Positions 37,221 to 45,601 are shown, numbered from the stretch's first letter. The stretch is 64,000 bases of DNA from Arthrobacter sp. Leaf69 (GCF_001422645.1 NZ_LMLR01000001.1:498325-562324); one strand, 5' to 3'. Made by a program: numbers and translations. The notes: a model not told the origin generated them from the letters alone.

Positions 37221-37841
37221 GTGGGGGGCAGCTTCAACTGGCCGGCGACCCTTGAGTGCGGCGACCTCGTGCTGCGCCCCATCCGGTACCGGGACCGCAA
37301 GGAGTGGACCGAGGTCCGCTCCCGCAACAGCGAGTGGCTGGCCCCCTGGGAAGCGTCCAACCCCGCTCCCGGCGGCGGCCTCCCCGACTACCGCCAGATG
37401 GTGCGCTCCCTCAAGGCCCAGGCTGCCCAGGGAACTGCTCTGCCTTTCCTGATCACTGCCTGGACCCCCGGTTTCCGGGAGCCTGTGATCGTGGGCCAAC
37501 TGACGGTGTCCTCCATCGTGTGGGGATCGGCGATGATGGCCACCCTCGGGTACTGGGTGGACAAGGACCGGGCCGGACAGGGCATTGCCCCGACCGCTGT
37601 GGCCCTGGCGACGGACTACTGCTTCCAGACCCTCGGCCTGCACCGGATGGAAATCAACATCCGCCCGGAAAACGCGCCCAGCCTGCGGGTGGTCGAGAAA
37701 CTCGGCTTCCGAGACGAGGGTTACCGGCCGCGATTCCTGCACATTAACGGCCAGTGGGCAGACCATCGGAGCTTCGCGCTGACGTCCGAAGAAGTGCCGG
37801 AGGGGCTCCTGGCGAGGTGGCTACAGAACCGGCCCGCATGA
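37221..37841 (+). CDS. GNAT acetyltransferase of the RimJ type
   Basis: A 206-residue protein starting at GTG 37221, five bases after the galU stop. It contains LECGDLVLRPIRYRDRKEW, the RimJ/RimL-like beginning, WVDKDRAGQGIAPTAVALATDYCFQTLGLHRMEINIRPENAPSLRVVEKLGF (the acetyl-CoA loop and C-terminal GNAT motif) and HINGQWADH. RimJ-type enzymes acetylate the N-terminus of ribosomal proteins or small amines. An ATG at 37167 inside galU would add 18 residues without similarity to the family, so it was not used. Confidence 0.88.
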   Translation: MGGSFNWPATLECGDLVLRPIRYRDRKEWTEVRSRNSEWLAPWEASNPAPGGGLPDYRQMVRSLKAQAAQGTALPFLITAWTPGFREPVIVGQLTVSSIVWGSAMMATLGYWVDKDRAGQGIAPTAVALATDYCFQTLGLHRMEINIRPENAPSLRVVEKLGFRDEGYRPRFLHINGQWADHRSFALTSEEVPEGLLARWLQNRPA

Positions 37842-37958
37842 GCGGTCAGACCCTTCCTGACCAGCACAGACGTTATGAATGCAGTCAATTGACACTTGTC
37901 CCGCGACACACCGGGGACAATGCGGCCCGGCGCACTGCATTGCTCATACGGTTTTGAT

Positions 37959-38942
37959 GTGGACTTCCCTCTTAGCAGCTCTGTGATCCTTGTCATTGCT
38001 GTTGCGCTCTGGATCGTGTGGGTTGCACCCTACATACTCCGGAACGGCCGCCACCAGCTGCAGCCCGCCGGCGAGTTCGTGGCGGACCTCATTGATCCAG
38101 AAACAGCCCCGCAAGCCGGCCACGTCATGAAGATGGCGGCCCAGCAGGAGAAACCCATGCCCCCTACCCAGTCCACCGTGTCCGGCCCGGGAACGTCCGG
38201 GTCCGACCGCGTCCGCCAGCCCGCATCCACCGGTCCGGCGTTCAAGATCCGCTATGGCCGGTTGACGCTGGCGCTGACGGGTCTGCTCTCGCTGCTGACG
38301 GGGATAGTGTCCGCAGTCCTGCGGATCTTCGGCACCGGTCCTGTTTGGCTGCCAGTCGTCGCGTTTCTCGGCGCCGCGTTCGCTGTCGTCGTGCTCCGCC
38401 GGCTCGCCGTCCGGGACCGCCGCCGCAAAATGAACGCCGCGTTTCGATCGGCCATGAGCGCCCCGGCACGCCCGGCCCGGTCCGCCCCGGAGCGCACACC
38501 GCTTCTGGAACCGGCAGGGGAACCCGGCGAACGTGCCGAGAGCCCGCTCTTTGACGCCCAGGCCGACGCGGCAGAGCGCAAACCGGCGCCCAAGCCGCTG
38601 ACCGCCCAGGAACTGCGCCAGGCGGCCCTGGCGGAAGCGGTGGCTTCGGGCGACACGTCCGTCCGCCGCAGCGCGGAGTTCCAGGCCGTCGAAGGATCCA
38701 GCTGGGAGCCGGTGGAGGTCCCCAAGCCCACCTATGTTGAGGCGCCGAAGGCCGAACGGGCGGCCCCTGAGCCGCTCGACCTGCCGGAAGCCCCGAAGGC
38801 CGTGGGGAAGCCGTCGCTCAAGCAGGGTCTCCCGCAGGCATCGGCTGGCACCGCCGGCCCGGACAGCGAGCAGAAGCCCCTGGGCAAGGCCCAGAGCGCC
38901 CTCAGCAACCTGGACGACGTCCTGCAGCGACGCCGGGCCTGA
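37959..38942 (+). CDS. Membrane protein with Ala/Pro-rich cytoplasmic tail
   Basis: A 327-residue protein of unknown function. The N-terminus is a membrane helix (SSSVILVIAVALWIVWVAPYIL), then a polar loop. A helix pair (about 100-145, LTLALTGLLSLLTGIVSAVLRIFGTGPVWLPVVAFLGAAFAVVVLRRL) follows, and then 180 residues of charged, Ala/Pro/Glu-rich low-complexity sequence ending KPLGKAQSALSNLDDVLQRRRA. The GTG at 37959 is chosen because it begins directly before the first helix. The layout recalls actinobacterial proteins linked to cell division, but no specific family is recognised. Confidence 0.65.
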   Translation: MDFPLSSSVILVIAVALWIVWVAPYILRNGRHQLQPAGEFVADLIDPETAPQAGHVMKMAAQQEKPMPPTQSTVSGPGTSGSDRVRQPASTGPAFKIRYGRLTLALTGLLSLLTGIVSAVLRIFGTGPVWLPVVAFLGAAFAVVVLRRLAVRDRRRKMNAAFRSAMSAPARPARSAPERTPLLEPAGEPGERAESPLFDAQADAAERKPAPKPLTAQELRQAALAEAVASGDTSVRRSAEFQAVEGSSWEPVEVPKPTYVEAPKAERAAPEPLDLPEAPKAVGKPSLKQGLPQASAGTAGPDSEQKPLGKAQSALSNLDDVLQRRRA

Positions 38943-38953
38943 ATTTTCTATCG

Positions 38954-38989
38954 AGCCCCGGGCAGCCAGTCATGGCCGCCCGGGGCTTT
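38954..38989 (+). terminator. Terminator after the 37959 gene
   Basis: AGCCCCGGGC (38954-38963) pairs perfectly with GCCCGGGGCT (38978-38987) and is followed by TT. Rho-independent terminator. Confidence 0.85.
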
Positions 38990-39093
38990 GCCGTGTCCGG
39001 GCGCCGGTGTCCTTCAGATCAGGACGGGCCATTTAGTACCGGCCCTTCTGAATCCGGCTCGCCCGGGGCGTCCGGAAATCGGGCGAAGGCCGG

Positions 39094-39099
39094 TAGCCT
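39094..39099 (+). promoter_or_regulatory. -10 box (TAGCCT) of the NmrA-like gene
   Basis: TAGCCT, six bases (CAGGGC), then ATG at 39106; no RBS. Leaderless start inferred. Confidence 0.55.
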
Positions 39100-39105
39100 C
39101 AGGGC

Positions 39106-39906
39106 ATGACAAGAATCTGTGTTGCCGGCGGTACCGGCCAGGTGGGCCGCGAAGTGGTGCGGCGGGCTGTCGCGGGCGGGTACGGCGTGGCGGCCCTCTG
39201 CCGGCATCCGCTGCCCGCCGGTGCCCCGGCCAGGGTCGACGGCGCGGAGTACTTCCCCGCCGACGTCACCACCGGCGAGGGGCTGGCGGCGGCACTGGCG
39301 GGGGCCGACGTCGTGATCGACTGCCTGGAGGGGCGCTCCGGGAAGGATCTGAAGAACTTCGCCGACGGCGGCGCCCGGCTTCTCGCCGCGGCCCAGGACG
39401 CCGACGTGTCCCGCGCCGTGATGCTGTCCATCGTCAATTGCGACCGGAGCAGCTTCGGCTACTACGCCTCGAAGGCGGCCAAGGAACAGGTCTATGAGCG
39501 CTCCGGGCTGGACACTGTCGTGATCCGGGCGACGCAGTTCCATTCCCTGCTGGCGGCCATGTTCGGGGCCGGCTCGACGCTGCGGATCATTCCGGTGATC
39601 AAGGGTGCCCGGTTCCAGCCGATCGCGCCCGCCGACGTCGCCGCAGCCCTGCTGGAGGCGGCACTCGAACCGCCGGCGGGCGTGCGGCATAGCGTCCGTA
39701 CTGTCGGCGGGCCCGAGATCCAGGAGATGGAGGAGTTCGCCCGGCAGTGGAAAGCCGTCACCGGTTCCAGCGGCCGCCTGGTGCGGCTGCCGCTGCCGGG
39801 TGCCATGGGAAACTACCTGCGCGCCGGGCTGAACCTGGTACCGGAGGAACGCCACGCCGGTGAGACATTCAGCGGCTGGCTGGCAAAGAACGCGGATAGT
39901 TTGTAG
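39106..39906 (+). CDS. NmrA/atypical SDR NAD(P)-binding protein
   Basis: A 266-residue Rossmann protein with the dinucleotide motif VAGGTGQVGREVVRRA (about 5-20), ADVVIDCLEG, a YYASK segment near 126-130, and SGLDTVVIRATQFHSLL. It belongs to the NAD(P)-binding family of atypical short-chain dehydrogenases (NmrA/ycf39-like); the substrate is unknown and the protein could be a redox sensor. A tetraloop hairpin and a tRNA gene follow. Confidence 0.8.
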   Translation: MTRICVAGGTGQVGREVVRRAVAGGYGVAALCRHPLPAGAPARVDGAEYFPADVTTGEGLAAALAGADVVIDCLEGRSGKDLKNFADGGARLLAAAQDADVSRAVMLSIVNCDRSSFGYYASKAAKEQVYERSGLDTVVIRATQFHSLLAAMFGAGSTLRIIPVIKGARFQPIAPADVAAALLEAALEPPAGVRHSVRTVGGPEIQEMEEFARQWKAVTGSSGRLVRLPLPGAMGNYLRAGLNLVPEERHAGETFSGWLAKNADSL

Positions 39907-39919
39907 CCTAGGGAAACCG

Positions 39920-39949
39920 GCAACGCCGTACCTTCGGGAACGGCGTTGC
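39920..39949 (+). terminator. UUCG-capped hairpin just upstream of tRNA-Ala
   Basis: GCAACGCCGT (39920-39929) pairs perfectly with ACGGCGTTGC (39940-39949). Beyond one A-A mismatch a CC/GG pair closes a TTCG tetraloop. It is very stable but has no U tract and ends three bases before the tRNA, so it may terminate the upstream transcript or guide processing of the tRNA 5' end. Confidence 0.75.
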
Positions 39950-39952
39950 GTC

Positions 39953-40025
39953 GGGGCTATAGCTCAGTTGGTAGAGCGCTTCGTTCGCATCGAAGAGGTC
40001 AGGAGTTCGAATCTCCTTAGCTCCA
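39953..40025 (+). tRNA. tRNA-Ala (anticodon CGC)
   Basis: A full cloverleaf of 73 bases. The acceptor stem GGGGCTA / TAGCTCC includes the G3-U70 pair that marks alanine tRNAs. The D arm is GCTC-AGTTGGTA-GAGC, the anticodon stem-loop CTTCG-TTCGCAT-CGAAG has CGC at the loop centre, and the T arm is AGGAG-TTCGAAT-CTCCT. The discriminator is A and CCA is not encoded. It reads GCG codons. Confidence 0.97.
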
Positions 40026-40341
40026 CAGATTGCAGGGGTTTTCGAGTCATCGGGACCCTGAATGCACTGCCCCGTGGACGCCCCCCGAAGTCTGGGCGCT
40101 GGGGATTCCGCCGCTAAGGCGCCCGAGCCGCTGAAGCCCAGCTCATGTCTCACCGTCACACTTGGCCGACGCCCGATCAAGACGGCGCACACCGCCCTCG
40201 GGCTCGCCAAGTCAGCGCTCACCCAAGATCCCACAGGGTGCCTCCACATGTGTCCAAGGGTGCCAGGAGTCGGAGGCTCGTGGCACCCGGACGCGGTTCC
40301 ATGCACTCTATGTGCGGGGCATGGCACGGAATACTTTCCGG
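40026..40341. other. Gene-free stretch after tRNA-Ala
   Basis: I see no convincing gene in these 316 bases. It holds an 8-bp hairpin GGGTGCCA (40258-40265) / TGGCACCC (40281-40288), which could end the minus-strand gene at 40342. No second copy of the tRNA 3' end (an attachment-site footprint) was found in the window. Confidence 0.5.
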
Positions 40342-40671
40342 TCAGGCCCTGGCTTCGTACTGCTCCAGCAGCCGGGTCAGGGCGGACAGGGTGTCCGCGG
40401 CCATTTCCGGGGTCATGTCATCGGGGGAGACGCTGACAAACGGGCCGACCTTGTCGATGAGGCCGGCGCCTTTTTCGCCTTCCTGGCGGACATGATATTC
40501 GTCGACCCGGGCCGTGGAGGCACCGACCGTGACCTCAAGGATGAAGTGCCGCTCGGATTCGTTCTCCGAGGAGTCGGCGTTGGCGAATCCCGTGCTGGTG
40601 CCCTTGTCGGCCCAGGCGGGACATACCGGCCAGCCCTCGTGCGTTGTGCTCGCCGGATGATGATCAGGCAA
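40342..40671 (-). CDS. Small protein, possibly DUF6907-like
   Basis: A 109-residue protein with a proposed TTG start at 40671. The beginning (EGWPVCPAWADKGT) and the end (VSVSPDDMTPEMAADTLSALTRLLEQY) resemble small actinobacterial proteins with a CPxWC motif followed by a beta strand and a C-terminal helix (DUF6907), though the second Cys is Ala here. The middle (RHFILEVTVGASTARVDEYHVRQ) reads as regular protein. The start is uncertain and no good RBS is seen, so the call is tentative. Confidence 0.45.
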   Translation of the reverse strand: MPDHHPASTTHEGWPVCPAWADKGTSTGFANADSSENESERHFILEVTVGASTARVDEYHVRQEGEKGAGLIDKVGPFVSVSPDDMTPEMAADTLSALTRLLEQYEARA

Positions 40672-40688
40672 TCCAGCGGCCGTCGCTG

Positions 40689-41891
40689 TTACCGCCAGAT
40701 GTTCACGGTAGTGCCACGCGCCGGGGTGTAGCTGATGGAGCCGTTCTGGTAGTTCTGGACCGTTTCGCCGAAGGAGAGGAATTCGACGGAAGTCGGATAG
40801 CCCAGGCGACCGCGTTCTGCGCCGGTCGCTGCCCATGCGCTCCGGATAGCTCCGAGAACGGGCCAGGCCCCGCTTGCGGGGGAGTAGTAAATGGCACCGT
40901 TCTTGAACTGGTACCGCTGGTAGACACCGCCGTTCTTGAGCCCGGCGATCTCATTGGTGATCGGGTAGCCGATCTTGTCGAACACGTACGGTATTCCCCA
41001 CGCGGACCGGATGGCTCCCAGGACGTAGTGGGCACCGGACACGGGGGTCCAATATATTTCGGAAACTTTGGAGCCAGACACAAACTGCTGGTAGACGCCG
41101 CCGCGTGGTTGTCCGCCGACCTCCTCGCCGGCCGGGTAGCCGAGCTTACTGCGCTCGGCACCTAGCGATGCCCACAGGGCGCCGATCGCGCCGTGCATGA
41201 TCCGTGCCTGACGTACAGGGTCCCAGTAGATGGAACCGCCCTGATACTTCTGGTAAACATCGCCCCTGCGGAACTCACCGCCGTTGGCCACTGGGATTTC
41301 ATCGGTGATCGGGTAGCCGAGCAGCCCGTTCTGGGAGCCCGCCGCCATCCACCTGTTGCCGATCCCTCCCCTGGCGATGCGCACACCTGTCGTGGGGGAG
41401 GAAGCGATCGTGCCGGCAACGAAACGCTGCGTCGAGCCGCCGTTCTTCAGGCCGGTCTGGGTGTCGCTGGTCGGGTAGCCGAGGAAACCCTTCTGCGCTC
41501 CCGCGGCGATCCACTTGGCACCGATGCTGCCCTCAATCACATGAGCGCCGGTCGCAGCCGTGTAGTAGATCGAACCGTGTTCATACATCTGCATGGAGCC
41601 GCCATTGGTGAGCCCAGTGACCTCGGTGCCGACTTTGCTTCCGAGCCTGCCCAGCAAAGCCCCGACGGAAGTCCACTTGGCCTCAATGGGCGAGGGGACT
41701 GGGGTCGGAGTGGGCGTCGGCGTGACAACGGGTGACGGCGCTGGGGTAACCGTGGAAGTAACTGTGGGCGTAGGCGTGGGCTCTGTGTCAGCGAACGCTG
41801 ACGAGAGGGGTGATATGGCGACGAGGATGATGCCGGCAGCGGCAACACTGGCACCCCAGGCTTTAGCCGACCGGCGTTTCGTTGGATCCAA
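40689..41891 (-). CDS. Secreted LGFP-repeat protein (six repeats)
   Basis: A 400-residue secreted protein. A signal peptide (about 9-35, KAWGASVAAAGIILVAISPLSSAFA) is followed by a Thr/Pro/Val linker (about 36-68) and then six LGFP repeats, each ending in a GxLGYP-type turn (GFLGYP, GLLGYP, SKLGYP, DKIGYP, GRLGYP and one weaker) with GAIxxxW between them. LGFP repeats are found in actinobacterial envelope and surface proteins and are thought to bind the cell wall. Start TTG. No catalytic domain is present. Confidence 0.88.
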   Translation of the reverse strand: MDPTKRRSAKAWGASVAAAGIILVAISPLSSAFADTEPTPTPTVTSTVTPAPSPVVTPTPTPTPVPSPIEAKWTSVGALLGRLGSKVGTEVTGLTNGGSMQMYEHGSIYYTAATGAHVIEGSIGAKWIAAGAQKGFLGYPTSDTQTGLKNGGSTQRFVAGTIASSPTTGVRIARGGIGNRWMAAGSQNGLLGYPITDEIPVANGGEFRRGDVYQKYQGGSIYWDPVRQARIMHGAIGALWASLGAERSKLGYPAGEEVGGQPRGGVYQQFVSGSKVSEIYWTPVSGAHYVLGAIRSAWGIPYVFDKIGYPITNEIAGLKNGGVYQRYQFKNGAIYYSPASGAWPVLGAIRSAWAATGAERGRLGYPTSVEFLSFGETVQNYQNGSISYTPARGTTVNIWR

Positions 41892-42110
41892 AGAAGCTTG
41901 CCCCCAGATGTAGAAGATAGTCCGCCTTGACGGTGAAGGTGCCGGTCCCGATTACCCACCCCCGGGCGACACTGAACCCGAGCCTAGGCTCCATGACCCG
42001 ACTTGTCATCAGGTATTGCTGTGAAGAATTGATTGGACCAAATCCGTCACATGACCATCGAGCGCCCAGCATGGCCCCGCCGATGGTCTTCTGTTGGATA
42101 CCGAAATCCC

Positions 42111-42139
42111 TTGAAACGCCACGGCACCGGTGCCACACT
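42111..42139 (+). promoter_or_regulatory. Possible promoter with palindromic operator
   Basis: TTGAAA (42111-42116), a 17-base spacer, then CACACT as a weak -10. The spacer holds the perfect 12-base palindrome GGCACCGGTGCC (42123-42134), placed like an operator. The lipoprotein start follows about 50 bases on. Confidence 0.35.
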
Positions 42140-42188
42140 GCCCTTGTGGAGTGCGGGGGCTGGGGTCCTGCCAGATGAAAGGATCCCG

Positions 42189-42767
42189 ATGCGCACAAAA
42201 CCACTAACCCGGACCACGGCGCTCATCGTCTTTACCGCCGTCATTTTTGGCACCGCCGCGTCCTGCAACCCCGGCCAATCCGAGAGCGCCATTCAACTGA
42301 CCCGCGGCGCCGCATCCAAGGTTTTCGGCTCACTTGGTCGGGAGACCGGCGAAATCAAGGCGGCCACCTCGGTGGTGCCCGATCTGGCAGCCCGCTACGG
42401 GGCGTCGGCTGACGAGGTTGCCGCTGTCGCAGCCACCGCGGACAACTACCAGGGCTGGAGATTGCCCCAACAGCGCATTGACCGGATGGTTGCCGCCGCC
42501 GAGAACGCAAAAGACAACGCAGCCGTCTCCGCCGGCGTCGACGTTGCGTGCGACTGGATGGCGGGGGACATTTCGACCCCGGACGCGTTCAATGAGTCCG
42601 TGGCAGCGGCAGCGGCAGGCATGCTACAAAGCGACGCGGATGCGTTCCGTGACGCCACCGTTGACCTGGCCGACGACTTGGCCGAGATCAAGGCGGAGGG
42701 CTCACCCGCTGACAAGGCAGCCGCTGTCTGGCTGTGCTATGCCTATGGGGTAGTACCGGCGGGCTAG
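42189..42767 (+). CDS. Putative lipoprotein, function unknown
   Basis: A 192-residue protein with a lipoprotein signal: hydrophobic TALIVFTAVIFGTAASC ending in a lipobox Cys near residue 24, so it should be anchored on the outside of the membrane. The mature part is largely alpha-helical and Ala-rich (DLAARYGASADEVAAVAATADNYQGW, VAAAAAGMLQSDADAFRDATVDLADDLAEIKAE). I do not recognise the family. ATG with AAAGGA at 42176-42182. It is divergent from the LGFP gene. Confidence 0.65.
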   Translation: MRTKPLTRTTALIVFTAVIFGTAASCNPGQSESAIQLTRGAASKVFGSLGRETGEIKAATSVVPDLAARYGASADEVAAVAATADNYQGWRLPQQRIDRMVAAAENAKDNAAVSAGVDVACDWMAGDISTPDAFNESVAAAAAGMLQSDADAFRDATVDLADDLAEIKAEGSPADKAAAVWLCYAYGVVPAG

Positions 42768-42796
42768 CCGGGCCCGATTGCCGGTAGGATCCGGGC

Positions 42797-42946
42797 ATGA
42801 ACGGCATCACTGAGCTGACACAAGACATGGCCGGCACGTAAGGTGTGCGGACCTCCTCCGGCACCGCGTACCTGGCCGTCCGCTCCCGCCCCGGCAGCGA
42901 AACAGCCGAGTCCGCTACTCGGCTCGGACCGTTATTGGCAGCCTGA
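42797..42946 (+). pseudogene. Possible decayed small ORF
   Basis: TAGGAT is followed by six bases and ATG at 42797, the leaderless layout used across this window. The frame reads 14 residues (MNGITELTQDMAGT), meets TAA at 42839-42841, and then continues in the same frame with protein-like sequence (VRTSSGTAYLAVRSRPGSE) to TGA at 42944-42946. It may be a small gene with one nonsense change, or chance. The rest of the gap 42768-43141 shows no gene. Confidence 0.3.
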
Positions 42947-43141
42947 TAATGACGAATGGAACCCCTGAAACCCGGGGGGACATCCACCCGACGCCGGCCA
43001 AGCCCCGACCATCAATTCGTCCGGACAGAGATCCACGATATGCCCGCCCGCCACGGCGCGACACCCGGTGCTACCCTCCCGTACCGCCGGTAGGTTACGA
43101 TTCCCGAAACCGGGCAATGCCGGCAAATTTTTGGGGGAAAA

Positions 43142-43936
43142 TTGTACGCGAAAGTTCTTGGGGCCGTACTCGGCCTCGGCATCATCAGCGGCGCTATCGT
43201 GGCAGCCGCACCGGCACAGGCTGCCACAGTCGGCGGCGTGTCCGTTCCAGCTCCCGCACAGTCGCCGCCGTTGGGCATGACGACTTCGATCAGCCGCATC
43301 GCGGTCCAGTACAACCTCGGTTCGCCGCTGGGTCTGACGGTTACCGGGTTGAAGGACGGGGGCGCATACCGGCAGTACCAGCGCGGCTTCGTCGTCTACT
43401 CGCCGGCGACGGGCGCACAGGTCTCCCGCGGCGCGATCCGGACCGCCCACGGCAAGCTCGGCTACGAAAAAGGCCGCATGGGCTACCCGACGTCCGGTGA
43501 GCTGCTCAGCGCCAACAAGACCAGCACCTACCAGCGCTATCAGCACGGCACGATCGTCTGGAACGCCACGGCCGGCGCCCACGCCATCGCCGGGGCCATC
43601 GGCGCCAAATGGGTGGCCGCGGGCGGCGCCAACGGGAGCCTGGGGTACCCGACATCTGACGAAACCGGCCTCAATGGCCGCGGAGCGTCGCAGTCCTTCC
43701 AGGGCGGCACCGTCGTGTGGTCGTCCTTTACCGGCGCCCGCATCATGAAGGGAGCCATCCGTACCGCGTGGATCAAGAACGGCGCGCAGGCCGGACAGCT
43801 GGGCTACCCCGTCACCGACGAGCAGGCGCTTCCTCTCGGGGGCGTCATCCAGAGGTTCGAAGGCGGCACATCCATCACCTGGACCCCCAAAGCTGGAGCC
43901 GTAGTCAACCCCGGGGTGCCGCACTCGAACATCTGA
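43142..43936 (+). CDS. Secreted LGFP-repeat protein (four repeats)
   Basis: A 264-residue secreted protein. The signal peptide is short (YAKVLGAVLGLGIISGAIVAAAPAQA) and four LGFP repeats follow (YNLGSPL, GKLGYEKGRMGYP, GSLGYP, GQLGYP). The ending reads FEGGTSITWTPKAGAVVN. It is a shorter relative of the protein at 40689. TTG start with GGGGGA at 43132-43137. The hairpin at 43974-44003 follows. Confidence 0.87.
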   Translation: MYAKVLGAVLGLGIISGAIVAAAPAQAATVGGVSVPAPAQSPPLGMTTSISRIAVQYNLGSPLGLTVTGLKDGGAYRQYQRGFVVYSPATGAQVSRGAIRTAHGKLGYEKGRMGYPTSGELLSANKTSTYQRYQHGTIVWNATAGAHAIAGAIGAKWVAAGGANGSLGYPTSDETGLNGRGASQSFQGGTVVWSSFTGARIMKGAIRTAWIKNGAQAGQLGYPVTDEQALPLGGVIQRFEGGTSITWTPKAGAVVNPGVPHSNI

Positions 43937-43973
43937 CAAACCGGGCGCAGCATCTGGCCTAACGGCCGCGGAT

Positions 43974-44003
43974 ATCCCCGCAGACATCAGGATCTGCGGG
44001 GAT
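43974..44003 (+). terminator. Hairpin after the second LGFP gene
   Basis: ATCCCCGCAGA (43974-43984) pairs perfectly with TCTGCGGGGAT (43993-44003) over an 8-base loop, with TTG after it. Weak U tract but a strong 11-bp stem. Confidence 0.7.
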
Positions 44004-44126
44004 TGTCCGTGCCGGAGTAGACATCCGCTGGGACAATGGCACTCCCTCTCGGCCGCGTGGAATGGACGCAGTTAGGGCCGCCAGATGCCGCCGGTAAATC
44101 GCCGCGGGCAGGACTTTCGGCATCTG

Positions 44127-44132
44127 TATGCT
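44127..44132 (+). promoter_or_regulatory. -10 box (TATGCT) of the VOC protein gene
   Basis: TATGCT, six bases (GTGCTC), then ATG at 44139. Leaderless start inferred; it also supports 44139 over an earlier ATG at 44085. Confidence 0.55.
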
Positions 44133-44138
44133 GTGCTC

Positions 44139-44540
44139 ATGACGTCACCGCAGATCTATGTCAGTTTTCCCGGCACGGCGCGTGAAGCACTCGGCTTCTA
44201 CGCGGACGTGTTCGGCGGAGAGCTCTCGTTGTTCACGTACGAGGAGTTCAGCCGCAGCGACGGCCCGCCGGACGCCATTGCGCACGGAGTACTCGACGGC
44301 GTGGTTGCTTTGGCGGGATCGGATGCGGCAGCCGGCCAGACAACTGTCCGGTTCGAAGGCCTCATGCTTTCGTTGCTGGGCACCGCCGAACCGGCGGTTC
44401 TCCACGAGTGGTTCGACAAACTCGCCGATGGCGGCCGGGTGATCGACCCTCTGGCCCCGAAGCCCTGGGGCGCGTCGGACGGCCAAGTCATGGACCGGCA
44501 CGGACTTCACTGGCTCATCGGATACGAACCTGCGCCCTGA
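44139..44540 (+). CDS. VOC family protein (PhnB/glyoxalase-like)
   Basis: A 133-residue protein of the vicinal-oxygen-chelate fold. SPQIYVSFPGTAREALGFYADVFGG and the ending WGASDGQVMDRHGLHWLIGY are typical of the PhnB-like subgroup. These bind metals or small hydrophobic molecules; the reaction is unknown. It is a single-domain protein likely to dimerise. Confidence 0.85.
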   Translation: MTSPQIYVSFPGTAREALGFYADVFGGELSLFTYEEFSRSDGPPDAIAHGVLDGVVALAGSDAAAGQTTVRFEGLMLSLLGTAEPAVLHEWFDKLADGGRVIDPLAPKPWGASDGQVMDRHGLHWLIGYEPAP

Positions 44541-44575
44541 GCGACAAAACAGGTGCCCGCGTTCGGGGTGAGGCT

Positions 44576-44581
44576 TAGGCT
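44576..44581 (+). promoter_or_regulatory. -10 box (TAGGCT) of the 44588 gene
   Basis: TAGGCT, six bases (AAACGC), then ATG at 44588; no RBS. Leaderless start inferred. Confidence 0.55.
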
Positions 44582-44587
44582 AAACGC

Positions 44588-45097
44588 ATGACGCCGGCAC
44601 CCTCCCCGACTCCCGTCCCCGTCGAGGTCTTCATCCACTCCGGCCCGGCCGAGTGGTGGCAGATCCTCGCCGCCCTGGGTCCGCTCGCCGTTCTGTTCGG
44701 GGCCGGCATCGCCGGGTTCATCGGCTGGAACACCCTGAAGCAGAAGTCTGTCGCGGACAACCGTGCCGAGTGGTGGAAACGCACGCAGTGGGCGCTCGAT
44801 GCCGTCTATTCGGGGGACACGAAGCGGGGCACGGTCGGGCTGAAGGTCCTGTGCGTGCTGGGTGAAAGTGAGCTCGCCGGCAGCGGAGAGCTTGCAGTCC
44901 TTGAAGCCGCTTGGGAGGAGCCCCTCAACGCCGCCGAACGGCAGCTCGCCGTCGAAGGCCGGACGGCGCGTGCCCCCGGGGCCGTCGACAAGGACGAACG
45001 CGCGATGGAAGTCGCCGCCGCGCGGCTGCGGCTGCTCACCGACCAACGCCTGGGCAAGCCAACCCCGGAATGGGTCACGACCCTGGCCGCGGAGTAG
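44588..45097 (+). CDS. Single-helix membrane-anchored protein, function unknown
   Basis: A 169-residue protein. One N-terminal membrane helix (about 22-44, WWQILAALGPLAVLFGAGIAGFIGW) is followed by a charged cytoplasmic domain with WWKRTQWALDAVYSGD and helical Arg/Glu-rich segments. I do not recognise the domain. It is on the same strand as the YqeY gene 36 bases downstream. Confidence 0.6.
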   Translation: MTPAPSPTPVPVEVFIHSGPAEWWQILAALGPLAVLFGAGIAGFIGWNTLKQKSVADNRAEWWKRTQWALDAVYSGDTKRGTVGLKVLCVLGESELAGSGELAVLEAAWEEPLNAAERQLAVEGRTARAPGAVDKDERAMEVAAARLRLLTDQRLGKPTPEWVTTLAAE

Positions 45098-45133
45098 TCG
45101 ACGGATATCCTGTCTTATGACACGAGGAGAATC

Positions 45134-45601
45134 ATGACCACCCTGAAAGAACGCCTGCACGCCGACGTCGTCAGCCACATGAAGGACCGCAACAAGATCG
45201 CCCTCACCACGGTGCGCAATGTCCTGGGCGAAATAGAAACGCGGGAGAAATCCGGCAAGACTCCGATCGTGCTGGACGACGCCCAGGTGACGTCGCTGCT
45301 CCAGAAGGAAGCAGCCAAGCGCCGCGACACCGCCCGCATCTACACCGAGGCGGGGGAGTCGGAGCGGGCCGCAGCCGAAATCGCCGAAGCTGAAATCATC
45401 GAAGCCTACCTCCCCAAGGCGCTGACAGCGGCCGAAGTGGAAGCAATCGTCGACGAGGTCATCAAGTCCCTCACGGCAGACGGAACCGAGCTGACCATGC
45501 GTCAGCTGGGCGCGGTGATGAAGCCGGTGACCGCCAAGGTCGCCGGCCGCTTCGACGGCAAGGCCGTCAGCGAGATCGTCCGCAGCCGCATCTCGTCCTA
45601 G
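45134..45601 (+). CDS. GatB/YqeY domain protein
   Basis: A 155-residue YqeY-type protein, fully helical. TLKERLHADVVSHMKDRNKIALTTVRNVLGEIETRE and the C-terminal EIIEAYLPKALTAAEVEAIVDEVIKSL are standard. YqeY shares the tail domain of GatB, which binds tRNA in the amidotransferase complex, but its own role is unknown. RBS is GAGGAG upstream of the ATG. Confidence 0.92.
   Translation: MTTLKERLHADVVSHMKDRNKIALTTVRNVLGEIETREKSGKTPIVLDDAQVTSLLQKEAAKRRDTARIYTEAGESERAAAEIAEAEIIEAYLPKALTAAEVEAIVDEVIKSLTADGTELTMRQLGAVMKPVTAKVAGRFDGKAVSEIVRSRISS

Noticed and set aside
39013..39052. Nested inverted arms TTCAGA...GGGCC...GGCCC...TCTGAA
   Set aside because: Arms are short and separated by unpaired bases; may be chance, so not listed as a feature.
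39953..40341. Phage or ICE attachment site at tRNA-Ala
   Set aside because: No duplicate of the tRNA 3' end and no integrase were found in the window.
42949..43500. 183-residue plus-strand frame over the LGFP signal region
   Set aside because: Arg/Pro-rich shadow of the LGFP gene in another frame.
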